DNA of 64,000 bases, taken from NCBI GenBank assembly GCA_963786975.1, contig CAWBBE010000009.1:62001-126000 (forward strand), read 5' to 3'. The notes under the pieces were generated by a model that was not told where the DNA came from, made no database searches, and saw only the letters and a program-made list of their open reading frames with translations. This DNA is from Palsa-506 sp963786975. GTDB lineage: Bacteria; Actinomycetota; Actinomycetes; Streptosporangiales; Streptosporangiaceae. The translations under genes were made by a program, and so were the position numbers. Positions 36,750 through 44,210 of the stretch are shown one piece after another. Position 1 is the stretch's first letter. The number at the start of each line of letters is the position of its first letter.

Positions 36750-36875
36750 CAGATCCGTAGCTGCGGCGGCAGGCGGCCGGGCTTATCCCCGGGGGGCATC
36801 ACCGTTGCGGGACAGCGCCGGGTTCGCACCGGACTTCGCTGCCGCTGCACCGCCCGGGGCTAGTGCCCGGGCAGG
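36750..36875 (-). ncRNA. Cobalamin (B12) riboswitch upstream of the NiCoT permease
   Basis: On the minus strand the leader carries the conserved core GGTGCGAACCCGGCGCTG followed by TCCCGCAACGGTGATG, then a B12-box-like AGCCCGGCCGCCTGCC, all in the usual order and spacing. Cobalamin binding to such leaders shuts off expression. Edges are approximate; the flanking gggc/gccc pairing suggests the P1 stem starts near 36875. The permease start lies about 25 bp beyond it. Confidence 0.88.
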
Positions 36876-36931
36876 GACAGGCTAGCGGCTACCCGGGCGG
36901 CCGAACAGGGGCTTGGCCGGACATGGATAGC

Positions 36932-36949
36932 GTGATATCGTGATATCAC
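36932..36949. promoter_or_regulatory. Palindromic operator abutting the RHH gene start
   Basis: GTGATATC-gt-GATATCAC is an 18-bp near-perfect palindrome ending one base before the ATG at 36951. No ribosome site fits between, so the message is probably leaderless and the operator lies over the promoter's -10 region. Binding by the RHH protein would block transcription directly, as in type II toxin-antitoxin autoregulation. Confidence 0.7.
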
Positions 36950-36950
36950 T

Positions 36951-37190
36951 ATGGCAGCCAGTGAGTCCGGACGGACGAAGAACATGGTGCTCAGGCTCGA
37001 TCCCGGGCTGGCTGAGCAACTGCAGGCGGTGGCCGAGGCGGAGGGCCGCCCGGTGTCCGAGGTAGTGCGCGAGGCCATCGTCGCGCTCGTCGAGCAGCGC
37101 CGGGGTGACTCGCGGTTCCTCCGGCTGCTTGAGGAGAACCTGGCCCGGCATGAGCGGGTGCTCAGGCTGCTGCGGGACGGCGAGTCGTGA
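36951..37190 (+). CDS. Ribbon-helix-helix protein (antitoxin-like)
   Basis: A 79-residue protein with an Arc/CopG fold: the DNA-contacting strand TKNMVLRLDPG, helix A (LAEQLQAVAEAEG) and helix B (VSEVVREAIVALVEQRR), then a charged C-terminal helix (SRFLRLLEENLARHERVLRL) that could bind a partner. It begins immediately after a palindromic operator and its stop overlaps the start of the Doc/ClpC-N fusion gene (ATG/GTGA type overlap at 37187-37190). The size, order and coupling are those of a toxin-antitoxin pair. Confidence 0.88.
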   Translation: MAASESGRTKNMVLRLDPGLAEQLQAVAEAEGRPVSEVVREAIVALVEQRRGDSRFLRLLEENLARHERVLRLLRDGES

Positions 37191-38152
37191 TCGTCTTCGA
37201 TCTCCCCGAGCTGGTGCTGCTGGCCAGCAAGACCCTCGGGCTCGGCACCGATGCGACGCTCGCCCTGCTCGATCTCGCGGCCGCCGAGGCGGCGCTGGCC
37301 GAGGGGCAGTTGCTGCCGGGTGGGCAATTCCCGGCCGGGAGCGGGCCGCCGGGAGCCGATGACGATCAGGCCGTGGCCGCGGTGGCCGCCGCGGCGTTGC
37401 TGCACGCGCTGGTGCTTCGCCGCCCGTTCCGGCGCGGGAACGATCGCGTCGCGCTGGTCGCGGCAGTGCAGTTGCTGGCCACGCGCGGCTGGCGGGTCAA
37501 CCTCGACCCGCCCGGGGCGACCATGTGGATCATCACGGGCATCAGCGCTGGCGAGGTCGGCGCGCCGGACCTTCGTGACTGGCTGCTGCCCCGGTTGTAC
37601 TGCGAATCCCGGTCACGGGAATGGGAGGCACAGATGCGGAACTTGCTGCCCGGCCGGCGGCGCCGCGCCCGGCGGGCGGGCACGCCAGGAAAGGGAATGT
37701 TCGTGCGATTCACCGACCGCGCACGGCAGGTCGTGGTCCTGGCCCAGGACGAGGCCAGGACGCTGAACCACAACTACATCGGGACCGAGCACATCCTGCT
37801 CGGCCTCGTCCGCGAGGACGGCGGCGTCGCCGCCAGGGCCCTGCTGGCGCTCGGGATCAGCCCGCAGGCCGTGCGCCAGCAGGTTGAGGAGATCATCGGC
37901 CGGGGCCAGCAGGCCCCGTCCGGGCACCTTCCGTTCACCCCGCGGGCCAAGAAGGTACTCCAGCTGTCCCGCGAGGAGGCGCTCAACCTCGGCCATGACT
38001 ACATCGGCACCGAGCACATCCTGCTCGGCCTGATCCGCGAGGGCGCTGGTGTCGCCGCTCAGGTGCTGGTCAGGCTGGGCGCCAGTGGCGAGCGGGTCCG
38101 TGCGCAGGTGGTGCGCCTGCTGGCGTCCGGCGGGAACCAGCAGAGCGCCTGA
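37187..38152 (+). CDS. Fusion of a degenerate Doc/Fic-like domain with a ClpC N-terminal domain
   Basis: A 321-residue two-part protein. Residues 1-135 resemble Doc: a helical body, AAALLHALVLRRP, then FRRGNDRVALVAAVQLLATRG and a C-terminal helix pair. The Fic motif HxFx(D/E)GNxR reads RPFRRGNDR (79-87), so the catalytic His and the acidic residue are both Arg. Residues 171-321 are a near-standard ClpC double Clp-N domain (FTDRARQVVVLAQDEA, twice YIGTEHILLGL, TPRAKKVLQLS). A Met at 171 sits after AGGAAAGGG, so a free ClpC-N-like protein could also be made. It is coupled to the RHH gene. It may tie a toxin-like module to Clp proteolysis or compete with ClpC for adaptors. Confidence 0.85.
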   Translation: MIVFDLPELVLLASKTLGLGTDATLALLDLAAAEAALAEGQLLPGGQFPAGSGPPGADDDQAVAAVAAAALLHALVLRRPFRRGNDRVALVAAVQLLATRGWRVNLDPPGATMWIITGISAGEVGAPDLRDWLLPRLYCESRSREWEAQMRNLLPGRRRRARRAGTPGKGMFVRFTDRARQVVVLAQDEARTLNHNYIGTEHILLGLVREDGGVAARALLALGISPQAVRQQVEEIIGRGQQAPSGHLPFTPRAKKVLQLSREEALNLGHDYIGTEHILLGLIREGAGVAAQVLVRLGASGERVRAQVVRLLASGGNQQSA

Positions 38153-38262
38153 GGCCCGGCCGCGCCGGTTACCGCCCGCGCGGAGCGCGGCGCCTGGCGG
38201 ACGCCCTAGAATGCGTTCTTCCGCGGGATTCCCCGTCCTTCTCCGAGCAGAGGCACATAGTC

Positions 38263-39972
38263 ATGCGCTGGTCACAGCTGCACATCCCGACGTTGCGCGA
38301 GGATCCGGCCGATGCGGATGCGGCCAGCCACCGGCTGCTGGTCCGGGCCGGCTTCATCCGCCAGCTGATGGCCGGGCATTACTCGATGCTGCCGCTTGGC
38401 ATCCGGGTGCGCACCAAGATCATGAACGTGATCAGGGAAGAGATGAACGGGATCGGGGCGCAGGAGTTCCTGCTGCCGTCGATGCAGCCCGCCCAGCTCT
38501 GGGAGCAGAGCGGCAGGCTCGGCGTGATGGGCGACATCTTGTTCCGGCTGAAGGATCGCAAGGGCGCGGACCTGGTGCTCGGCGTGACCCACGAGGAAGT
38601 TGTCACCACGCTGGCGCTGGAGCTTGCCTCCTACCGGGAGCTGCCGCAGTCGTGGTACCAGTTCCAGGTCAAGTTCCGGGACGAGCCGCGGCCGAAGAGC
38701 GGCCTGCTCCGGGTGCGCGAGTTCACGATGAAGGACTCCTACAGCTTCGATGTCGACGAGGCCGGGCTGGACGCCTCGTTCGAGGCGCACCGCGGTGCCT
38801 ACGAGCGGATCTTCGCCCGGCTGGGCATCCCGGCCATCGCGGTCGAGGCGTCCAGCGGCAACATGGGCGGCAGCGACTCGATCGAGTTCATGTGCCCGTC
38901 GGAGGCGGGCGAGGACCTGGTCGCCCGCTGTCCGGACTGCGATTACGCGGCCAACCTGGAGAAGGCCACCTCGGCGCTGCCGCCGATCGCGGACGGCCCG
39001 GGCACGCCGGAGCCGCAGCGGCTGCCCACGCCCGGCGTCGCGACCATCGATGACCTGGTGAACAAGCACGGCGTCGCCGCGGACCGGCAGATCAAGACCC
39101 TGGTGCAGGTGATTGACGGGCAGCTGACCCTGGTGCTGCTCCGCGGCGATCACCCGCTGGCCGACCAGAAGCTGATCGACGCGACCGGCGCGACTGACAT
39201 CCGGCCCGCCCAGGCTGATGAGATCGTGGCGGCGCTCGGCGCGTCAGCGGGCAGTCTCGGCGCCGTCGGCGTGACCCGCCTGCCGGTCATCGCCGACCTA
39301 GCGCTGCAGGGCCGCACGGACATGACCACCGGGGCGAACATCGACCAGGTGCACCTGACCGGCGTCGGCATCGACCGGGACATCACCGTCGGCCAGTGGG
39401 CGGACCTGCGCGAGGTCCGGGACGGCGAGCCCTGCCCGGGCTGCGGCACGCCACTTGAGCTGGTGCAGGCCATCGAGGTCGGGCACATCTTCAAGCTCGG
39501 CCGCAAGTACACCACCGCTCTCGGAGTGACCGTGCTCGGCCCGGACGGCACCGCGATCGTGCCGATCATGGGCTGTTACGGCGTCGGGGTAGAGCGGGCC
39601 ATGGCGGCCATCGCCGAGGTGCATCACGACGACGCCGGCCTGGTCTGGCCGGTGGCGGTGGCGCCCGCCGAGGTGACCGTCGTGCTGCTGTCGGTGAAGG
39701 ACGAGGCGGCCCGGGCGGCGGCCGAGGGCATCTACCGGGAGCTGCTGGCCGTCGGGGCCGACGCGCTGATCGACGACCGGGACGAGCGGCCCGGGGTCAA
39801 GTTCCGGGACGCCGAGCTGACCGGGATCCCGTGCCGGGTCAGCGTCGGCAGCCGGGACCTGGCCGACGGGGTGGTGGAGATCACCCGGCGGGCGACCGGC
39901 GAGAAGGTCCGGGTCCCGGTCGGGGAAGCGGTCGCGTTCGTGCAGGAGATCCTGGCCGGGAAGGTCGCCTGA
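38263..39972 (+). CDS. proS: Prolyl-tRNA synthetase, bacterial type
   Basis: A 569-residue class II synthetase. Motif 1 lies around MLPLGIRVRTKIMNVI; motif 2 shows FQVKFRDEPRPKSGLLRVREF; motif 3 is GCYGVGVERAMAAI. The INS editing domain characteristic of bacterial-type ProRS lies between (VATIDDLVNKHG through QADEIVAALGA and TGANIDQVHLTGV). The anticodon-binding domain closes it (VVLLSVKDEAARAAAE, DDRDERPGVKFRDAELTGIP). A TAGAAT -10 box at 38207-38212 is a likely promoter element. It is unbroken, which shows that not every large gene here carries an indel. Confidence 0.97.
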   Translation: MRWSQLHIPTLREDPADADAASHRLLVRAGFIRQLMAGHYSMLPLGIRVRTKIMNVIREEMNGIGAQEFLLPSMQPAQLWEQSGRLGVMGDILFRLKDRKGADLVLGVTHEEVVTTLALELASYRELPQSWYQFQVKFRDEPRPKSGLLRVREFTMKDSYSFDVDEAGLDASFEAHRGAYERIFARLGIPAIAVEASSGNMGGSDSIEFMCPSEAGEDLVARCPDCDYAANLEKATSALPPIADGPGTPEPQRLPTPGVATIDDLVNKHGVAADRQIKTLVQVIDGQLTLVLLRGDHPLADQKLIDATGATDIRPAQADEIVAALGASAGSLGAVGVTRLPVIADLALQGRTDMTTGANIDQVHLTGVGIDRDITVGQWADLREVRDGEPCPGCGTPLELVQAIEVGHIFKLGRKYTTALGVTVLGPDGTAIVPIMGCYGVGVERAMAAIAEVHHDDAGLVWPVAVAPAEVTVVLLSVKDEAARAAAEGIYRELLAVGADALIDDRDERPGVKFRDAELTGIPCRVSVGSRDLADGVVEITRRATGEKVRVPVGEAVAFVQEILAGKVA

Positions 39973-39978
39973 CCGCCC

Positions 39979-40019
39979 GCTGGCCGGCCAGGAACCCCGT
40001 AGCTTCCTGGCCGGCCAGC
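39979..40019. terminator. Strong hairpin between convergent proS and propeller genes
   Basis: A perfect 16-bp inverted repeat (gctggccggccaggaa and its complement) with a 9-nt loop begins seven bases after the proS stop. It should terminate both converging transcripts. A second GGCCGGCC-rich stretch follows. Confidence 0.8.
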
Positions 40020-40049
40020 TGGGGGGCCGGCCAGCTCGAGGCCGGCCGG

Positions 40050-41384
40050 TCAGCGCTTGAACTCGAAGACCGCTGCGGCCTGGTCCGTGCCGGGGTTGTT
40101 TCGCTTGAACGTGGCTCCCGCCGCGAATGCGGTGGTGGTGCCCGGCACGGCCGCGATGCCCTGCACGGTCAGCTTGCTGCCGCTGGCCGGCATCGCGGCC
40201 GTCTGCAGGCTGCCGCCCGAGTAGTGCACCATCCGGAACCTGCCGGGGAAGCCGGCGATGGACGGAACCCACAGGCCGCCGCTGCCGTCCGGGACGACCT
40301 GGACCGGCGCGCCGAACCTGGCGCGATTGGCGACCAGGCGCCAGTGCCGCCCGTTGAAATGCAGCAGCAGGAACGGCCCGCGCTCGTCCTGGCAGTTGCC
40401 GGCGCCGACGGCCCAGACGCTCCGCGCCGAGCGGGCGTAGATCCCGGTCACCGTCGGGTCGCAGAACTGGCTGTCTGGCGGCAGCACCGAGGCGATGGAC
40501 GTCCTTGACCAGCGGTGCCCGTTCCAGTGCGCGACATGCTTGCCGCCGACCGCCCAGATGCTGTGCGCCGACAGCGCGCTGCCGCTGGTGAGCCTGTGCC
40601 CGGACCGGACGCGCCGCCACCGGTGCCCGTTGAAGTGCCGGGCGCCGAGCCCGCTGCCCGGCGTGAGGGGCTGGCCGAATGCCCATACGTCACGGCGGCC
40701 GAGCACGACCGTGCCGCCGACCTGGCGGGTAAAGGATCCGGCGGATGCCCAGCGGGTACCGTTCCAGCCGAAGGCCCGCGAGTGGCTGCCCTTCGCGGTG
40801 AAGGCCCACACGTTGCGGGCTGATGATGCTCCGGCGGCCACGACGATCTGGCCGGTCTTGCCCGGGGCGGAGGCCGGCTTCCAGCCCGCCGCGGTGAGCC
40901 GCCAGGCGGTGGGCGGGGCCGATGTTCCCTGCAGGGTTCCGAATGCCCAGGCCCGGTGCCGGCCGGTGGCCGTGACGGCGGTGAAGGCAGGGACGTTCGG
41001 GCCATTCACGCTCAGGACCGTCTGCCATGAGGGCGCGGCATGCGCTTGCGCGGCACTGGCCGGAGCGGCCGCGGCCGCCCCGGTGACGGCCAGCGCTGCG
41101 GCAACAGCCGCCGCCGGTGCCGCGGCGCGGCTCCGCAGGCGGTGCCGCCCGGACCACAGGCCGGGGGCGTGCGCGGCCGCCTCGCCGGACGGCGGGTCCT
41201 GCCCGGACGGCGGGTCCTGCCCGGACGGCGGGTCGTCGCGGGGCTGGAGGGCAGCCTGGGACTGTGAGCCAGCCTGGCCGGGCGAGATCGCGGACGGCGA
41301 GCCCAGCCCATGCAAGGCTGCAGCGTCCACCAGCCGCTCGTTGCACCGGTCGAGTGCGCTCCACTGATCGCTGGTGCCCGGCAT
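40050..41384 (-). CDS. Secreted beta-propeller-like repeat protein
   Basis: A 444-residue protein. After a polar N-terminal region with PPSGQD repeats lies a hydrophobic segment (APAAAVAAALAVTGAAAAAP) ending in ASAAQAHA, consistent with a signal peptide or membrane anchor. The rest has short repeats of the type VWAFG...HWNGxxW (HFNGHRWRRV, HWNGHRWSRTS, HFNGRHWRLV) alternating with WAVG strands, as in secreted propeller-like proteins of actinomycetes. No catalytic motif is seen. It probably sits at the cell surface or is released; function unknown. Confidence 0.75.
   Translation of the reverse strand: MPGTSDQWSALDRCNERLVDAAALHGLGSPSAISPGQAGSQSQAALQPRDDPPSGQDPPSGQDPPSGEAAAHAPGLWSGRHRLRSRAAAPAAAVAAALAVTGAAAAAPASAAQAHAAPSWQTVLSVNGPNVPAFTAVTATGRHRAWAFGTLQGTSAPPTAWRLTAAGWKPASAPGKTGQIVVAAGASSARNVWAFTAKGSHSRAFGWNGTRWASAGSFTRQVGGTVVLGRRDVWAFGQPLTPGSGLGARHFNGHRWRRVRSGHRLTSGSALSAHSIWAVGGKHVAHWNGHRWSRTSIASVLPPDSQFCDPTVTGIYARSARSVWAVGAGNCQDERGPFLLLHFNGRHWRLVANRARFGAPVQVVPDGSGGLWVPSIAGFPGRFRMVHYSGGSLQTAAMPASGSKLTVQGIAAVPGTTTAFAAGATFKRNNPGTDQAAAVFEFKR
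41185..41235 (-). repeat. 18-bp tandem repeat, nearly 3 copies, in the propeller gene
   Basis: Copies of ccggacggcgggtcctgc encode PPSGQD units on the minus strand. They lie in the disordered segment before the signal or anchor helix and keep the frame. Confidence 0.9.
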
Positions 41385-41535
41385 CGAATCCTCCCCGCTG
41401 CTGCGCCCAGGGGCCGTTGCCCGCAGGCGGTCTCACCGTGTAAGAGACGTGCAGTGCGGATGGCAGGACGCCTTTTGCGATAACGAAAAGGTAACGTTTG
41501 CCTACCTGGCCTTACCGCGGGCCGGCCGACCTCGC

Positions 41536-42945
41536 TCAGCGGGCCGTCAGCCGCGCCCAGGCCTCGGTGAGCACGCTGCGCAGGATCTGCTCGATCTCGT
41601 CGAAATGCTCCTGGGTGCAGGTCAGCGGCGGGGCCAGCTGGATCACCGGATCGCCGCGGTCATCGGCCCGGCACACCAGCCCCGCGGAGAACAGGGCATG
41701 CGAGAGGAAGCCCCGCAGCAGCTCCTCAGATTCCTCACCGGAGAACGTCTCGCGGGTGGCCTTGTCCCTGACCATCTCGATCCCGTAGAAGTACCCGTCG
41801 CCGCGCACGTCGCCGACGATCGGCAGGTCGTTCAGCTTCTCCAGGGTGCCGCGGAAGGCGGCCTCGTTCGCGCGGACGTTGCCGAGCAGGTCCTCCTTCT
41901 CGAAGACATCCAGGTTGGCCAGCGCCACGGCGCAGGACACCGGGTGCCCGGCGAACGTAATGCCGTGCGCGAAGCTGGATTCGCCCTTGCTGAACGGCTC
42001 CATCAGCGCTTCCTTCACGATCATCCCGCCCAGCGGCGCGTATCCCGAGGTCACGCCCTTGGCGAAGGTGATGATGTCCGGCTGGTAGCCGTAGCGCTGC
42101 GCGCCGAAGTAATGTCCGAGGCGGCCGAAGGCGCAGATCACCTCGTCGGAGACCAGCAGCACGCCGTAGCGGTCACAGATTTCCCTGACCCGCTGGAAGT
42201 AGCCGGGCGGCGGCGGGAAGCAGCCGCCGGAGTTCTGCAGCGGTTCCAGGAACACCGCGGCCACGGTTTCCGGGCCCTCGCGCAGGATCGTCCGCTCGAT
42301 CTCGTCGGCCGCCCACTTGCCGAAGCCCGCCAGGTCGCCCGCCACGAAATCGGGCGCGCGGTAGAAATTGGTGTTCGGCACCCGGACGCCACCGGGCGGC
42401 AGCGGCTCGAACGGCTCCTTGAGGCCGGGCAGCCCGGTAATCGCCAGCGCGCCCATCGAGGTGCCGTGGTAGGCGATGTCGCGGCTCAGCACCTTGTAGC
42501 GGCCGGGCTTGCCGGTCATCCGGAAATACTGCTTGGCCAGCTTCCACGCCGACTCGACCGCCTCCGAGCCGCTGGTGGTGAAGAACACCCGGTTCAGGTC
42601 GCCGGGAGCCATCGTGGCCAGCCGCTCGGCGAGCTCGATCGCCCGCGGGTGCCCGTACGACCAGAGCGGGAAGTAGGCAAGCTCGCTGCCCTGCCGCGCC
42701 GCCGCCTCGGCGACTTCCTTGCGGCCGTGCCCGATCTGGCTGACGAACAGGCCGGACAGCGCGTCCAGATAGCGCTTGCCGTGGTCGTCGAACACGTACG
42801 GACCCGAGCCGCGGACGATAACCGGCATGTCACCGTCGATGAACGTGGACATCCGGGTGAAATGCAGCCACATGTGCCGCTTGGCCGACGCCTGCTGCGC
42901 CGCAATGTGGGCAACCACGTCGCTGTTGCCATGTGAGGTGGTCAT
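41536..42945 (-). CDS. Class III (omega) aminotransferase
   Basis: A 469-residue fold-type I PLP aminotransferase. FTTSGSEAVESAWKLAKQY binds the cofactor phosphate, SDEVICAFGRLG holds the PLP Asp, and the Schiff-base lysine is in ITFAKGVTSGYAPLGG. It resembles beta-alanine/pyruvate and similar omega-aminotransferases. Its ATG overlaps the stop of the Lrp-type regulator (ATGA), so the regulator is co-transcribed and probably controls it. A longer upstream reading is only a shadow of that regulator. Together with the 46-49 kb genes it points to amine or beta-amino acid breakdown. Confidence 0.92.
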   Translation of the reverse strand: MTTSHGNSDVVAHIAAQQASAKRHMWLHFTRMSTFIDGDMPVIVRGSGPYVFDDHGKRYLDALSGLFVSQIGHGRKEVAEAAARQGSELAYFPLWSYGHPRAIELAERLATMAPGDLNRVFFTTSGSEAVESAWKLAKQYFRMTGKPGRYKVLSRDIAYHGTSMGALAITGLPGLKEPFEPLPPGGVRVPNTNFYRAPDFVAGDLAGFGKWAADEIERTILREGPETVAAVFLEPLQNSGGCFPPPPGYFQRVREICDRYGVLLVSDEVICAFGRLGHYFGAQRYGYQPDIITFAKGVTSGYAPLGGMIVKEALMEPFSKGESSFAHGITFAGHPVSCAVALANLDVFEKEDLLGNVRANEAAFRGTLEKLNDLPIVGDVRGDGYFYGIEMVRDKATRETFSGEESEELLRGFLSHALFSAGLVCRADDRGDPVIQLAPPLTCTQEHFDEIEQILRSVLTEAWARLTAR

Positions 42946-43463
42946 CTGGTCCCCCAGCCGTAGGTCTGCTTGCGCAGTTTCAGGTATACAAAGGTCTCCG
43001 TGCTCGTCACGCACGGGATGGTCCGCACCCGGCTGATGATCTCCAGGAGCTGATCGTCGTCCTCGCAGACGACCTCGATGAGCAGGTCGAAGGAGCCCGC
43101 GGTGATCACCACGTAGTCGATCTCGGTCATGTCCGCCAGCAGGTCGGCGACGCGCTCGATGTCGCCGACGCACCTGACGCCGATCATGGTCTGGCGGCGG
43201 AAACCGAGCGTCAGCGGGTCGGTCACCGCGACGACCTGCATCACGCCGGCGTCGGTGAGGCGCTGCACCCGCTGGCGCACCGCGGCCTCGGACAGCCCGA
43301 CCGCCTTGCCGATCGCCGCGTAGGACCGCCGGCCGTCCTGCTGGAGCTGCTCGATGATCTGCTTGGAGACGTCGTCGAGCACGATGCGGGCACGGCTGCC
43401 GCCGGCCCCGTCGCCGCGTGGCCGGCCACCCGGGACAGGCAGCGTCGCCGGCGTGTGCGCCAT
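42942..43463 (-). CDS. Lrp/AsnC-family transcriptional regulator
   Basis: A 173-residue regulator. A winged helix-turn-helix (LDDVSKQIIEQLQQDGRRSY, then AAIGKAVGLSEAAVRQRVQR) is followed by the RAM ligand-binding domain (MIGVRCVGDIERVADLL, YVVITAGSFDLLIEVVCEDD). The ATG at 43463 has a GAAGGAGG site. About 20 disordered residues precede the DNA-binding domain. It lies upstream of and overlaps the aminotransferase gene, and phased repeats in its promoter suggest autoregulation with an amino acid or amine as effector. Confidence 0.93.
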   Translation of the reverse strand: MAHTPATLPVPGGRPRGDGAGGSRARIVLDDVSKQIIEQLQQDGRRSYAAIGKAVGLSEAAVRQRVQRLTDAGVMQVVAVTDPLTLGFRRQTMIGVRCVGDIERVADLLADMTEIDYVVITAGSFDLLIEVVCEDDDQLLEIISRVRTIPCVTSTETFVYLKLRKQTYGWGTR

Positions 43464-43495
43464 GCTCCGCCTCCTTCGCATGCCAATAGTGTCAC

Positions 43496-43551
43496 GATCA
43501 GCTGATCTGTCAACTGATTCCGTAGAATCCTGCCACTTGCACAACTGATTC
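43496..43551 (-). promoter_or_regulatory. Phased repeats and palindrome upstream of the Lrp gene
   Basis: CAACTGATTC occurs at 43511-43520 and 43542-43551, exactly 31 bp (about three helical turns) apart. A perfect palindrome GATCAGCTGATC lies at 43496-43507. Such phasing suits the multimeric Lrp/AsnC protein encoded just downstream. Confidence 0.55.
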
Positions 43552-43863
43552 AATTGCGTCAGCAGCGCATATCTGCCTAGATCGTACCCAACTGGCGGCA
43601 CTGGGCGGACCGGGCGGCCAGCCTGGTCAGGGCGAGCCGGCCGCGCACCGGCCCGGCGGACAACCCGGCCCGGCGGGAGCGGGTACCGGGCTTCCTGCGG
43701 CGGGTACCGGAGCACGCTGAGGTCGTGCCGGGCGGGCACCAGGCAGCGGAGCGCGGCTACCGTTTAGCCCGGACCAAGCACGTGATGAGCAGCCTGGACT
43801 AGTTCCCGCCGGCCAGGTAAGAGGAAGACCGGAATGCGTAATGCAAGGGCTCCGGAAATGGGA

Positions 43864-43894
43864 AGGCCCCCGCATGTATGAGATGCAGGGGCCT
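43864..43894 (-). terminator. Hairpin downstream of a possible small gene
   Basis: aggcccccgcat pairs with atgcaggggcct (11 of 12 bp) around a 7-nt loop. It follows the stop of the small minus-strand reading frame at 43943 and could end its transcript. Apart from this, the repeats and the small frame, the 747-bp gap 43464-44210 shows no gene. Confidence 0.55.
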
Positions 43895-43942
43895 CACCCG
43901 GTCGTTCGCGGCCGGCCAGCCGGTTGCCCGGCCGCCTACCCG

Positions 43943-44104
43943 CTAGTTGACCGCCGCTGGTACCGAATACCCGCTTGAAGTGCCGGTTTCCCGGCCCTTC
44001 CTGCGTTCCCTGGGTCGCCCCCGGGTGGAATCCGTCTCCAGCAGTGAGGTATTTCTACTGCCTCGCCTGGCCGCGGCACAAGGGTTTTCGGGCATCGTTT
44101 TCAT
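43943..44104 (-). CDS. Possible 53-residue basic small protein
   Basis: The frame from ATG 44104 encodes a strongly basic peptide (middle part STRGRPRERRKGRETGTSSG, end YSVPAAVN). A TATATT -10-like box lies about 20 bp upstream at 44124-44129, and a hairpin follows the stop, so promoter, frame and terminator are aligned. The ribosome site is weak (AAAGAA). I recognise no family. It could be a small nucleic-acid-binding protein, a peptide precursor, or no gene at all. Confidence 0.35.
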   Translation of the reverse strand: MKTMPENPCAAARRGSRNTSLLETDSTRGRPRERRKGRETGTSSGYSVPAAVN

Positions 44105-44114
44105 GATTCTTTTG

Positions 44115-44176
44115 CTGTCCACAATATATCCACAGCTGCGGCCCGGTTGTCCCCCGCGGGCAGCCGGTTTTCCACC
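44115..44176. other. Cluster of DnaA-box-like sequences
   Basis: Four near matches to the DnaA box TTRTCCACA lie in 62 bp on one strand: ctgtccaca (44115), atatccaca (44126), ttgtccccc (44147) and ttttccacc (44168). Neighbouring genes do not suggest a replication origin. The AT-rich part also looks like a promoter for the small frame on the minus strand. Confidence 0.3.
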
Positions 44177-44210
44177 GGGCATGCACAGCTTCGGCAGGCG
44201 GCGAGCCCGG

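Noticed and set aside
36728..36850. Upstream extension of the NiCoT permease to 36850
   Set aside because: The stretch is the cobalamin riboswitch; GTG 36727 with GGAAGGG fits better.
44115..44176. A chromosomal replication origin
   Set aside because: Only imperfect DnaA-like boxes, and no dnaA, dnaN or related genes nearby.
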